From Stenotrophomonas maltophilia (GTDB taxonomy: Bacteria; Pseudomonadota; Gammaproteobacteria; Xanthomonadales; Xanthomonadaceae): 64,000 nt of DNA. A program made the position numbers and the translations under genes. Of the stretch, positions 48,660 to 56,910 are shown piece by piece; the stretch's first letter is position 1; every line of letters begins with the position of its first letter. Location: assembly GCF_002138415.1 (NCBI RefSeq), contig NZ_CP015612.1, positions 3,016,001 to 3,080,000 of the forward strand, read 5' to 3'. Below the pieces are notes generated by a model, which saw only the letters and a program-made list of their open reading frames with translations, was not told the origin of the DNA and searched no databases.

Positions 48660-49808
48660 TCACAGCAGGCGCAGGCGTTCGATGGCCGCGTCCATGGTCG
48701 CTTCGTTCTTGGCGAAGCACAGACGCACCAGGCGCTGGCCGGCCGGCGGGTTCTCGTAGAACGGTGACAGCGGAATGGCAGTGACGCCCTTCTCGATGGT
48801 CAGCCACTTCACGAACTCATGGTCTGGCAGGTCGCTGATGGCCGAGTAATCGACCAGCTGGAAGTAGCCACCCGGCACCGGCAGCGCCTTCAGGCGGGTG
48901 CCGGCCAGCCGCTCGCGGAAGCGGTCGCGCTTGGCCTGGTAGAACGCGCCCAGCTCCAGGTGGTGCTCGGGCTCGTCACGGATCATCGCGGCGAAGCCGT
49001 ACTGCGCCGGGCCGAAACTGGTGAAGGTGTTGTACTGGTGCACCTTGCGGAACTCGGCGGTCAGCGCAGGTGGTGCGATCGCATAGCCGATCTTCCAGCC
49101 GGTGCAGTGGTAGGTCTTGCCGAAGCTGGAGATCACGAACGCACGCTCACGCAGTTCCGGGTAGCGCAGCGCCGATTCATGGCGGCGGCCGTCGTAGATG
49201 ATGTGTTCGTACACCTCATCGGAGATCAGGTAGATCTGCGTGCCACGCAGAAGCTCGGCCAGTGCCTGCATGTCCTGCGCCGACAGCATCGCGCCGGACG
49301 GGTTGTGCGGAGTGTTGACGATCAACATGCGGGTGCGGGGAGTGATCGCGGCACGCACGCGGTCCCAGTCGACCGCGAACGTCTGCGGATCCAGCGACAC
49401 ATGTACGGCCTTGGCACCGGCCAGGTCGATCGCCGGCTCATAGCAGTCATAGGCCGGGTCGAGCACGATCACTTCCTCGCCCGCACGCACCACGGCGTGG
49501 ATGGCGTTGAAGATGGCCTCGGTACCGCCACTGGTGACGGTGATCTCGCTGTCCGCATCGACCTGCGCGCCGTAGCAGTCCAGCGCCTTCTGCGCGATGG
49601 CCTGGCGCAGCGGCGCCACGCCGGTCATCGGCGGGTACTGGTTCAGCCCGGCGGCCATCGCCTTGGCGGTCTCGTCGATCAGGCGCTGCGGCGCCGAAAA
49701 GTCCGGAAAACCCTGGCCCAGGTTGACCGCGCCGTGTTCGGCGGCGAGCTGGGACATCACGGTGAAGATCGTGGTACCGACCTTGGGCAGCTTGGTGTTC
49801 GGTTGCAT
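48660..49808 (-). CDS. Methionine/glutamine-type aminotransferase (YbdL-like)
   Basis: A 382-residue fold-type I PLP aminotransferase. The PLP lysine is in SSFGKTYHCTGWKIGY; NTPHNPSGAML and SDEVYEH are the substrate and cofactor motifs, and NLGQGFPDF the N-terminal one. Resembles E. coli YbdL, a methionine-preferring enzyme that can use glutamine as donor. Paired with the omega-amidase gene, a classic glutamine transaminase-omega-amidase route that can return 2-oxo-4-methylthiobutanoate to methionine. Confidence 0.9.
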   Translation of the reverse strand: MQPNTKLPKVGTTIFTVMSQLAAEHGAVNLGQGFPDFSAPQRLIDETAKAMAAGLNQYPPMTGVAPLRQAIAQKALDCYGAQVDADSEITVTSGGTEAIFNAIHAVVRAGEEVIVLDPAYDCYEPAIDLAGAKAVHVSLDPQTFAVDWDRVRAAITPRTRMLIVNTPHNPSGAMLSAQDMQALAELLRGTQIYLISDEVYEHIIYDGRRHESALRYPELRERAFVISSFGKTYHCTGWKIGYAIAPPALTAEFRKVHQYNTFTSFGPAQYGFAAMIRDEPEHHLELGAFYQAKRDRFRERLAGTRLKALPVPGGYFQLVDYSAISDLPDHEFVKWLTIEKGVTAIPLSPFYENPPAGQRLVRLCFAKNEATMDAAIERLRLL

Positions 49809-49860
49809 CGGCCTGGGGATATGGGGAGACAGGCCCCTGAGTTTACGCAATCCCTGCTTC

Positions 49861-49941
49861 GGTGGTGCCGGCCGCTGGCCGGCAACGCTGGGACGATCTG
49901 CGACGCTTGGTCGCGCCTGCCGGCCAGCGGCCGGCACTACC
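49861..49941. repeat. Facing pair of SMAG palindromes (GTGCCGGCCGCTGGCCGGCA type)
   Basis: GGTGGTGCCGGCCGCTGGCC at 49861 and its inverted partner TGCCGGCCAGCGGCCGGCAC ending in TACC near 49941. A related pair is at 56768-56846. It lies between the aminotransferase gene and the divergent ccm operon. Confidence 0.78.
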
Positions 49942-49956
49942 GTATGCATTCACCGC

Positions 49957-49962
49957 TACAAT
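49957..49962 (+). promoter_or_regulatory. -10 element for the ccm operon
   Basis: TACAAT, 40 bases upstream of the ccmA start, with a weak -35 region. A transcript would begin about 10 bases before the short frame at 49980. Confidence 0.4.
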
Positions 49963-49979
49963 TGCCGCCGCACTCCGGC

Positions 49980-50000
49980 ATGAAGACCTTTGCCCCTTGA
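49980..50000 (+). other. Six-codon frame overlapping the ccmA start
   Basis: ATG AAG ACC TTT GCC CCT TGA. Its stop codon shares two bases with the TTG start of ccmA. It may couple translation into ccmA, or be chance. Confidence 0.35.
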
Positions 50001-50626
50001 ACACCCCTGCATTGCTGGCCGCCAGCGGCCTGAGCTTCTCCCGCAATGACGAGCCGGTGTTCGGCCCGCTGGACTTCCATGTGGACGCCGGTGAAGCCCT
50101 GCTGGTGCAGGGCGGCAATGGCGCCGGCAAGACCACCCTGCTGCGCGTGCTGGCCGGCCTGGCCCGGCCCGGTGCTGGCCAGGTGCGGATCGACGGCAAG
50201 CCGGCCAGCAATGCCGAGCGCGCGCGCTACGTGGCCTACCTCAGCCACCTGCCCGCATTGAAGCCCGATCTGGACACGCTGGAGAACCTGCACTTCCTGT
50301 GCGGCCTGCACGGACGGCGTGCGCGGCAGATGCCCGGCAACGCGCTGGCCATTGTCGGCCTGGCCGGTTATGAGGACACCCTCGTTCGGCATCTGTCGGC
50401 CGGGCAGAAGCGGCGGCTGGCACTGGCGCGCATCTGGCTGTCGCCGGCGCCGCTGTGGCTGCTCGACGAGCCCTACGCCAACCTCGACCTGGAGGGCATC
50501 ACCCTGGTCAACCGGATGATTTCGGCGCACCTGCGTGCCGGTGGCGCGGCGCTGGTCACCACCCACGGCGCCTATGCCGCACCGCCGGTGCGTACCCGCC
50601 AGCTCGACCTCGGCGGTGCCGCATGA
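49997..50626 (+). CDS. ccmA: Haem exporter ATPase CcmA
   Basis: A 209-residue ABC ATPase that powers release of haem-CcmE with CcmBC. Walker A is GGNGAGKTT, the signature is LSAGQKRR, and Walker B is [17 protein letters not shown] holds the H-loop. The TTG at 49997 is the only start near the family N-terminus ([13 protein letters not shown]); longer in-frame readings run through a SMAG repeat. No strong Shine-Dalgarno is present, but a six-codon frame ends on this start. First gene of ccmABCDEFGHI. Confidence 0.9.
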   Translation: MNTPALLAASGLSFSRNDEPVFGPLDFHVDAGEALLVQGGNGAGKTTLLRVLAGLARPGAGQVRIDGKPASNAERARYVAYLSHLPALKPDLDTLENLHFLCGLHGRRARQMPGNALAIVGLAGYEDTLVRHLSAGQKRRLALARIWLSPAPLWLLDEPYANLDLEGITLVNRMISAHLRAGGAALVTTHGAYAAPPVRTRQLDLGGAA

Positions 50627-51318
50627 TCGCGCCGGGTACGGAGCCGGGCCTGTGGCAGACCGCAGGTGCCCTGCTCAAGCGTGATCTGCGCCTGCTCTGG
50701 CGCCGCCGCGGCGATGCGCTGCAGCCGCTGTTGTTCGCGGTGCTGGTGGTGGTGCTGTTCGCGCTGGCCCAAGGGCGCGAGCCGCAACTTCTGGCCGCCA
50801 CCGCAGGCGCAGTGCTGTGGCTTGCGGTGCTGCTGGCCGGGCAGCTGTCGCTGGATTCACTGTTCCGCTCCGATGCCGAAGACGGCTCGCTGGAACAATG
50901 GCTGCTGGCACCGGTGCCGCTGGCCTGGCTGGTGCTGGTGCGCGTGCTGCTGCACTGGGCCACCACCGCCCTGCCGTTGATCGTGGTCAGCCCGCTGCTG
51001 GCCGAAATGCTGCATCTGCCGCATGACCAGCTGCCGATGTTGCTGGCATCGTTGCTGCTGGGAACGCCGTTGCTGAGCCTGATCGGTGGCGTGGTCGCCG
51101 CGCTGACCGTAGGCATCCGACGCTCTGGTATTCTCGTGGCGTTGCTGTCGCTGCCGCTGTACGTGCCAGTGCTGGTGTTCGGCGCAGGCAGTCTGGCGGC
51201 AGCCGGACGCGGACAGGATCCGGTCGGTGCGCTGCTGATGCTGGGCGCCGGCCTGCTGGTCGCGCTGGTGCTGGCGCCGTTGGCCACCGCCGCTGCAATA
51301 CGTATTTCTCTGAGTTGA
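50623..51318 (+). CDS. ccmB: Haem exporter membrane subunit CcmB
   Basis: A 231-residue protein with six predicted membrane helices; partner of Ccm[20 protein letters not shown] at the N-terminus and [20 protein letters not shown] are the family motifs. ATG overlaps the ccmA stop (ATGA). Confidence 0.93.
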   Translation: MIAPGTEPGLWQTAGALLKRDLRLLWRRRGDALQPLLFAVLVVVLFALAQGREPQLLAATAGAVLWLAVLLAGQLSLDSLFRSDAEDGSLEQWLLAPVPLAWLVLVRVLLHWATTALPLIVVSPLLAEMLHLPHDQLPMLLASLLLGTPLLSLIGGVVAALTVGIRRSGILVALLSLPLYVPVLVFGAGSLAAAGRGQDPVGALLMLGAGLLVALVLAPLATAAAIRISLS

Positions 51319-51361
51319 CCGAGCTGAGAGCCAATCCACCCCTGCTGGATAGCCGCCACGC

Positions 51362-52132
51362 ATGAATCCGATTGTCCGCTGGTTCCACCAACTCGGTTCG
51401 CCCCCCACGTTCGACCGATTCGCTGCCCGCTGGTCGCGGGTGTTCTACCTCGCGGCGGTGCCGGTGCTGCTGGTCGGCATGTGGCAGGCGCTGCTGGTGG
51501 TGCCGCCGGAAGCCAAGCAGCTGGACAGCTTCCGCATCCTCTACATCCACGTGCCCAGTGCCTGGATGAGCCTGTTCGTGTTCGCGCTGATGGCGCTGTA
51601 TGCCGCCATCGCCCTGATCTGGCGGATCAAGGTCTGCGAGATCCTGGCCATGGCCTGTGCACCGATGGGTGCCGGCTTCACCCTGATCACCCTGTTGACC
51701 GGCAGCATCTGGGGCAAGGGCACCTGGGGCACCTGGTGGGACTGGGACCCGCGCATGACCAGCGAACTGGTGCTGCTGTTCCTGTACCTGGGCGTGATCG
51801 GCCTGTACCACGCCATCGAGGACCGCCGCAGCGCTGCACGCGCAGCCGGCCTGCTGGCCATCGTCGGAGTCAGTCTGCTGCCGGTGATCCGCTATTCGGT
51901 GGACTGGTGGGGCGGCCTGCACCAGCGCCAGTCGATCAACGTCTTCGGTGAATCGGCGATCAGCAGCGCGATGATCGCGCCACTGTGGTGGATGGTGATC
52001 GGCACCAAGTTCTGGTTCGCCGGCTCGGTGCTGGCCAAGGCCCGCGCCGACAATCTCGACCGCGAGGCCGGCAAGGCCTGGGTCGGTGGCCGCGTCGATG
52101 CCGAACGCCCGGCCCGGGAGGCCCAGCCATGA
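51362..52132 (+). CDS. ccmC: Haem-handling membrane protein CcmC
   Basis: A 256-residue protein with six helices. The haem-binding tryptophan-rich motif is [18 protein letters not shown], and [12 protein letters not shown] lies before it with one of the two expected histidines. It loads haem onto CcmE. The gap after ccmB is 43 bases, the largest inside the operon. Its stop overlaps the ccmD ATG. Confidence 0.94.
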   Translation: MNPIVRWFHQLGSPPTFDRFAARWSRVFYLAAVPVLLVGMWQALLVVPPEAKQLDSFRILYIHVPSAWMSLFVFALMALYAAIALIWRIKVCEILAMACAPMGAGFTLITLLTGSIWGKGTWGTWWDWDPRMTSELVLLFLYLGVIGLYHAIEDRRSAARAAGLLAIVGVSLLPVIRYSVDWWGGLHQRQSINVFGESAISSAMIAPLWWMVIGTKFWFAGSVLAKARADNLDREAGKAWVGGRVDAERPAREAQP

Positions 52133-52317
52133 CCCACCTGCCCTATGTGATCGGCGCCTACGCCGTGTTCGTGCTGGTGCTCAGCGCCGATGCCATCGGT
52201 TCGTGGCTGCGGCTGCGTGTGGCACGCCGGCTGGCACTGGCCCGCCAGCAACGGCAGCAGACCCGCGCCGGCAGGCAGGACGCAGCGGCGCCGCTGTCGA
52301 CGGAGCTGGAACGATGA
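52129..52317 (+). CDS. ccmD: CcmD
   Basis: A 62-residue single-helix membrane protein ([20 protein letters not shown] followed by a charged helix) that helps release holo-CcmE. Start and stop overlap ccmC and ccmE by four bases each (ATGA), so it is translated within the coupled operon. Confidence 0.88.
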   Translation: MTHLPYVIGAYAVFVLVLSADAIGSWLRLRVARRLALARQQRQQTRAGRQDAAAPLSTELER

Positions 52318-52775
52318 CCCCGGTACAGCGTCGCCGCCTGGTGTGGGTGCTGCTGGCCCTGCTTGCCTCCGGCCTGGCCACCGCGCTGGTGGCGATGGCG
52401 CTGGAACGCAACATCGCCTACCTCTACACGCCCTCGGAAGTGCTGCGCGGGGATGTCGATGCACAGTCGCGGTTCCGCTTGGGCGGCATGGTGGTGAAGG
52501 GCTCCTTCAACCGCCCGGTCGGTTCGCTGGAAGCACGTTTCGAAGTAACCGACGGCGATGCCCAGCTGTCGGTGATCACGTCGCGGATTCTTCCGGACAT
52601 GTTTGCCGAAGGCACCGCGGTGGTCGCCAGTGGCCGCCTGCAGGATGGTGTCTTCGTTGCCGACGAAGTGCTGGCCAAGCACGATGAAAAGTACGTGCCG
52701 AAGGAAGTGGCCGACAAGATGGGCGATGCCCATCGCAAGCATGACGTGCCGGTGACGGCACCCGAGGTGCGCTGA
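52314..52775 (+). CDS. ccmE: Haem chaperone CcmE
   Basis: A 153-residue membrane-anchored periplasmic protein (N-terminal helix [20 protein letters not shown]). The haem-binding HxxxY motif is in [13 protein letters not shown] near residue 123-127, and [11 protein letters not shown] is a core strand. It accepts haem covalently and passes it to CcmF/H. The stop codon is immediately followed by the ccmF start. Confidence 0.94.
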   Translation: MTPVQRRRLVWVLLALLASGLATALVAMALERNIAYLYTPSEVLRGDVDAQSRFRLGGMVVKGSFNRPVGSLEARFEVTDGDAQLSVITSRILPDMFAEGTAVVASGRLQDGVFVADEVLAKHDEKYVPKEVADKMGDAHRKHDVPVTAPEVR

Positions 52776-54695
52776 GTGCTGCCCGAACTGGGTCAGATCC
52801 TGCTGTTGTGCGCGTTGCTGGCCTCGCTGCTGCAGGCCGGCCTGCCGCTGGTCGGCGCGCATCGCAGCAACACGGCATGGATGGCGGTGGCACGGCCGGC
52901 CGCCTTCGCACAGCTGCTGCTGCTCGCCGGCGCGTTCGCGGTGCTGACCGCCGCGTTCGTGCAGCAGGATTTCTCGGTGCGCTACGTGGCCGAGAACTCC
53001 AATTCGCTGCTGCCGATGATCTACCGCTACTCGGCGGTGTGGGGGGCCCACGAGGGCTCGCTGCTGATGTGGGCGCTGGTGCTGGCGCTGTGGACCGGCG
53101 CCGTGGCGCTGTTCTCGCGGCACCTGCCGGCACACGTGCAGGCGCGCGTACTGGCGGTGATGGGCGTGGTCAGCGTCGGCTTCCTCGCCTTCCTGATCTT
53201 CACCTCCAATCCGTTCCTGCGCCTGAACCCGGCGCCGCTGGAAGGCCGCGACCTCAACCCGCTGCTGCAGGACCCAGGGCTGATCATCCATCCGCCGATG
53301 TTGTACATCGGATACGTGGGCTTTGCCGTTCCGTTCGCATTCGCGGTGGCGGCCCTGCTGGAGGGGCGCATCGATGCGCGCTGGCTGCGCTGGACGCGGC
53401 CGTGGACCAACGTCGCCTGGGGCTTCCTCACCCTGGGCATCGCGCTGGGCAGCTGGTGGGCCTATTACGAGCTGGGCTGGGGCGGCTGGTGGTTCTGGGA
53501 CCCGGTGGAAAATGCCAGCTTCATGCCCTGGCTGGTCGGTGCGGCATTGATCCATTCCCAGGCCGTCACCGAAAAGCGCGGCACGTTCGGCAGCTGGACC
53601 CTGCTGCTGGCGATCGCCGCCTTCGCGCTGTCGCTGCTCGGCACCTTCCTGGTCCGGTCCGGTGTGCTGACCAGCGTGCATTCGTTCGCTGCAGATCCGT
53701 CGCGCGGCCTGTTCATCCTGGTGTTCCTGTCGGTGCTGGTCGGCGGCAGCCTGCTGCTGTACGCGCTGCGTGCCAGCCAGCTGAGCGTGGACGCCGACGA
53801 TCCGCGCCGTGGCTTTACCGCCACCTCGCGCGAGACCCTGCTGCTGGCCAACAACCTGCTGCTGGCCACTGCCTGCGCGATGGTGCTGCTCGGCACGCTG
53901 TACCCGCTGCTGGCCGATGCGTTGTCGCTGGGCAAGATTTCGGTCGGCCCGCCCTACTTCGGCAGCCTGTTCCTGCTGCTGATGGCACCGATGATCCTGC
54001 TGCTGCCGTTCGGCCCGCTGGTGAAGTGGCAACGCGACCAGCCCTCGCGTGCGTTCGCGCTGCTGGCACCCTGGCTGGGGCTGGCGGTGCTGCTGGGTGC
54101 GCTGGCCTGGTGGCAGGCGCCGCAGAACGGCTGGAAGGCCGGTCTTGGTGTCGCCGCCGCGGCCTGGGTCGGGCTGGGTACCGCACGCTTCGTCTGGCAG
54201 CGACTGCGCGGCAATGGCCGCTTCACCGCCGAAATGCTCGGCATGATCGTCGCCCACGCCGGCATCGCCGTGTTCCTGGCCGGCGCGCTGCTGGTGGAAG
54301 CCTTGAACGTGCAGCGCGAAGTGGCGCTGGCGCCGGGCCAGCAGCTGGTGATCGGCCGTCACGAAGTGCGCTTCGAGGGCGTGGACCATCGCGAAGGTCC
54401 CAATTTCATCGCCGATCGAGGCCATCTGCGGGTGTTCCGCGACGGCCGCGAACTGGCGCTGCTGCACCCGGAGAAGCGCCAGTACGCCAGCGGCGGCCAG
54501 GTGATGACCGAGGCCGGCATCGATGCACGCTTCGACGGCGATGTCTACGTGGCATTGGGCGAGCCGCTGGGCAACAATGCATGGGCGGTCCGGGTGCACA
54601 TCAAGCCGTACGTGCGCTGGATCTGGCTGGGCGCGCTGTTGATGGCCCTGGGCGGATTCATCACCGCCGCCGATCGCCGTTTCCGTCGTCCGTAG
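52776..54695 (+). CDS. ccmF: Cytochrome c haem lyase subunit CcmF
   Basis: A 639-residue polytopic protein that transfers haem to apocytochrome c. The tryptophan-rich haem loop is WGGWWFWDPVENASFMPWL; GSLLMWALVLALW and HSFAADPSRGLF are further landmarks. GTG start directly follows the ccmE stop codon. Length and motifs are normal. Confidence 0.94.
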   Translation: MLPELGQILLLCALLASLLQAGLPLVGAHRSNTAWMAVARPAAFAQLLLLAGAFAVLTAAFVQQDFSVRYVAENSNSLLPMIYRYSAVWGAHEGSLLMWALVLALWTGAVALFSRHLPAHVQARVLAVMGVVSVGFLAFLIFTSNPFLRLNPAPLEGRDLNPLLQDPGLIIHPPMLYIGYVGFAVPFAFAVAALLEGRIDARWLRWTRPWTNVAWGFLTLGIALGSWWAYYELGWGGWWFWDPVENASFMPWLVGAALIHSQAVTEKRGTFGSWTLLLAIAAFALSLLGTFLVRSGVLTSVHSFAADPSRGLFILVFLSVLVGGSLLLYALRASQLSVDADDPRRGFTATSRETLLLANNLLLATACAMVLLGTLYPLLADALSLGKISVGPPYFGSLFLLLMAPMILLLPFGPLVKWQRDQPSRAFALLAPWLGLAVLLGALAWWQAPQNGWKAGLGVAAAAWVGLGTARFVWQRLRGNGRFTAEMLGMIVAHAGIAVFLAGALLVEALNVQREVALAPGQQLVIGRHEVRFEGVDHREGPNFIADRGHLRVFRDGRELALLHPEKRQYASGGQVMTEAGIDARFDGDVYVALGEPLGNNAWAVRVHIKPYVRWIWLGALLMALGGFITAADRRFRRP

Positions 54696-54703
54696 GAGTT
54701 TCC

Positions 54704-55321
54704 ATGTCCGAGTCCCCCGTCCCGCGCCCCTCCCGCCCGCTGCCGCCGGTAGCCATCGTGATCGGCGTGCTGTTCTTCTTCGGCCTGCTCGGGCTGATGA
54801 TCTACGGGGTGATGAAATCGGGTGATCCACAGCGCGACGTGCTGCCATCGGCGCTGATCGACAAGCCGGCGCCGGCCTTCGCGCTGCCGGTGCTGCACGA
54901 TCCGGAAATGATCGTGCACAGCGACGACCTGCGCGGCGCGCCTTACCTGCTGAACGTGTGGGGCAGCTGGTGCGCGGCGTGCCGTGAGGAACACCCGGTG
55001 CTGACCCGTTTCGCCGAAAGCAAGCGCGTGCGCGTGATCGGCTACAACTGGAAGGACGACCCGACCGACGCGCTGCACTGGCTGGAACAGCTGGGCAACC
55101 CGTTCATGGTGGTGCTCAGCGACGTCGAGGGCCGCACCGCGATCGACTGGGGTGTGACCGCGGCACCGGAGACCTTCCTTGTCGACGGCAGCGGCATCGT
55201 GCGCTGGAAGTACAGCGGTGCGATGACCCAGCGCGTGGTCGACGAGAAGCTGATTCCGGCGCTGGAAAAGATCGAGAAGGCCCAGGGCAATGCCGGTAGC
55301 ACGCTACACACGGCGCCCTGA
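54704..55321 (+). CDS. ccmG: Thiol:disulfide interchange protein CcmG/DsbE
   Basis: A 205-residue membrane-anchored thioredoxin-like protein. Signal-anchor IVIGVLFFFGLLGLMIYGVM, active site WGSWCAACREEHPVL, and cis-proline loop AAPETFLVDG. It reduces CcmH or apocytochrome c cysteines in the periplasm. The start has TAGGAG upstream. Confidence 0.93.
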   Translation: MSESPVPRPSRPLPPVAIVIGVLFFFGLLGLMIYGVMKSGDPQRDVLPSALIDKPAPAFALPVLHDPEMIVHSDDLRGAPYLLNVWGSWCAACREEHPVLTRFAESKRVRVIGYNWKDDPTDALHWLEQLGNPFMVVLSDVEGRTAIDWGVTAAPETFLVDGSGIVRWKYSGAMTQRVVDEKLIPALEKIEKAQGNAGSTLHTAP

Positions 55322-55325
55322 GCCC

Positions 55326-55775
55326 ATGCGCTGGCTGCTGGCACTGCTGCTTCTGATGCTGCCGCTGGCCGCGGTGGCACAGCAGCCGCTGCACGATCCG
55401 CAGCCGCTGCAGTTCCGCGATGGCGCCGAAGAACGCCGCTTTCACGACCTGGCCGCGCAGCTGCGCTGCGTACAGTGCCAGAACCAGTCGCTGGCCGATT
55501 CCAACGCGCAGATCGCGCAGGACCTGCGCCGCGAGGTGCTGCAGCTGATGCAGCAGGGCCACGACGACGCACAGATCAAGCAGTTCCTGGTCGCGCGCTA
55601 TGGTGAGTTCGTGCTCTATCAACCACCGTTGCAGCCGGGCACCTGGCTGCTGTGGGGCGGTCCCCTGCTGATGCTCGGCGCCGGTGCACTGGTGGTGCTG
55701 GGCATTGTCCGCCGCCGTGGTCGTACGGTTGGCGCAGCACCGGCCGGCAAGGCCGATGAAGGAGACGGATGGTGA
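55326..55775 (+). CDS. ccmH: Cytochrome c maturation protein CcmH
   Basis: A 149-residue protein with signal peptide (LLALLLLMLPLAAVAQQ), the redox motif LRCVQCQNQSLADSNA and a C-terminal membrane helix. It reduces apocytochrome cysteines and works with CcmF and CcmG. Here CcmH and CcmI are separate genes; E. coli fuses them. Its stop overlaps the ccmI start. Confidence 0.93.
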   Translation: MRWLLALLLLMLPLAAVAQQPLHDPQPLQFRDGAEERRFHDLAAQLRCVQCQNQSLADSNAQIAQDLRREVLQLMQQGHDDAQIKQFLVARYGEFVLYQPPLQPGTWLLWGGPLLMLGAGALVVLGIVRRRGRTVGAAPAGKADEGDGW

Positions 55776-56758
55776 GCCATTGGCTGCCGATGCTGGCCGG
55801 TCTGGTTGCTGCGCTGATGGCAGCGCTGGTGCTGTGGCCGCTGCGCCAGCATGGGCGCCGCGGTTTCGTGGTGGGCGTGCTCGCGCTGGGTGTGGCCGGT
55901 GCCTGCCTGTATCTGCTGGTCGGTGATCCGCGTGCAGCACAGGTACAACCGACGCCATCGGTAGCCACCCTGCGCGATGGCGTGCAGGCCCTGCAGGATG
56001 CACTGAAGCGCGACCCGCAGCGGGCTGATGGCTGGGCGCTGCTGGGCCGATCGCAGGCCGGACTGGGCAATGTCTCGGCCGCGGCAGACGCCTTCGCGAG
56101 GGCCGCCGCATTGGCACCGGATGATCCGGGCGTGCTGGTGGAAGCCGCGCAGGCACGTGCGCAGGCCGATGCCGGCAAGCAGTTCGATGACACCGCGATG
56201 GCCTGGTTGCAGCAGGCACGTGCACAGGCACCCGATGCCGAGCGCGCCAGCTGGTTGCTGGGCATCGCCCTGCGCCAGCGCGGAAAGAATGCCGAGGCCG
56301 CTGACGTGTGGGGCGCCCTGTTGCCACGGCTTGAGCCCGGTGCCGCGCAGGCGCTGCAGGCACAGATCGCCATCGCCCGCGAGGCCGCCGGCCAGGCGCC
56401 CGATGCTGCCGCTGCGGCGCCAGCAGCGCTGCTGCAGGTGCGTGTGCAGCTGCCTGCGCTGAAGAACACCGAGTGGCCCGCCAGTACCCAGGTATTCGTG
56501 CTGGCCCGCGCCGTGGGTGGACCGCCGATGCCGGTCGCCGCGCGCAAGCTGCCCTTGGCCGGTTTCCCGGCCACGGTCGGGCTGGGCGACGGTGACAGCC
56601 CGATGCCGACCGCACCGCTGTCGGCCCATCGTGAGGTGGAAGTGCTGGCACGCATCTCGCGCAGCGGCAGCGCCAACCGCAGCGAGGACGATCTGCAGAG
56701 CACGCCAGTGAAGGTCAGCCTGCCGCATGAGGGCGTGGTGGAGCTGCGGTTTCCTTGA
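55769..56758 (+). CDS. ccmI: Cytochrome c maturation protein CcmI
   Basis: A 329-residue apocytochrome chaperone. Two N-terminal membrane helices (LAGLVAALMAALVLWPL and FVVGVLALGVAGACLYLLV) are followed by TPR-like helices (about 70-210, e.g. DGWALLGRSQAGLGNVSAAA) and a C-terminal beta domain. It overlaps ccmH by seven bases. Last gene of the ccm operon. Confidence 0.88.
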   Translation: MVSHWLPMLAGLVAALMAALVLWPLRQHGRRGFVVGVLALGVAGACLYLLVGDPRAAQVQPTPSVATLRDGVQALQDALKRDPQRADGWALLGRSQAGLGNVSAAADAFARAAALAPDDPGVLVEAAQARAQADAGKQFDDTAMAWLQQARAQAPDAERASWLLGIALRQRGKNAEAADVWGALLPRLEPGAAQALQAQIAIAREAAGQAPDAAAAAPAALLQVRVQLPALKNTEWPASTQVFVLARAVGGPPMPVAARKLPLAGFPATVGLGDGDSPMPTAPLSAHREVEVLARISRSGSANRSEDDLQSTPVKVSLPHEGVVELRFP

Positions 56759-56767
56759 CACTCCGCA

Positions 56768-56846
56768 GGTCGTGCCGGCCGCTGGCCGGCAGCCACGCGG
56801 GCACATCAAGCTTCATGAGGTTGCTGGCCAGCGGCCGGCACCACCG
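56768..56846. repeat. Facing pair of SMAG-type palindromes after ccmI
   Basis: GGTCGTGCCGGCCGCTGGCC and its inverted partner TGGCCAGCGGCCGGCACCACC with about 40 bases between. Same subtype as at 49861. Confidence 0.75.
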
Positions 56847-56898
56847 GGTGCATCGCCGATGGAAACCAGCATGTCGCCAGCTCCACATGCGGCCCCGC

Positions 56899-56904
56899 TA
56901 GAAT
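56899..56904 (+). promoter_or_regulatory. -10 element of metX (leaderless arrangement)
   Basis: TAGAAT, six bases before the ATG at 56911, so transcription should start at the start codon. No Shine-Dalgarno is present. The -35 region is weak. Confidence 0.55.
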
Positions 56905-56910
56905 GACTGC

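Noticed and set aside
49862..49996. An ATG start for ccmA at 49862
   Set aside because: The extra 45 codons read through a SMAG palindrome and are absent from the family pattern; the TTG at 49997 fits.
56847..56910. A SAM riboswitch before metX
   Set aside because: The gap between the repeat and the ATG is only 64 bases, and the -10 lies six bases from the start, leaving no leader.
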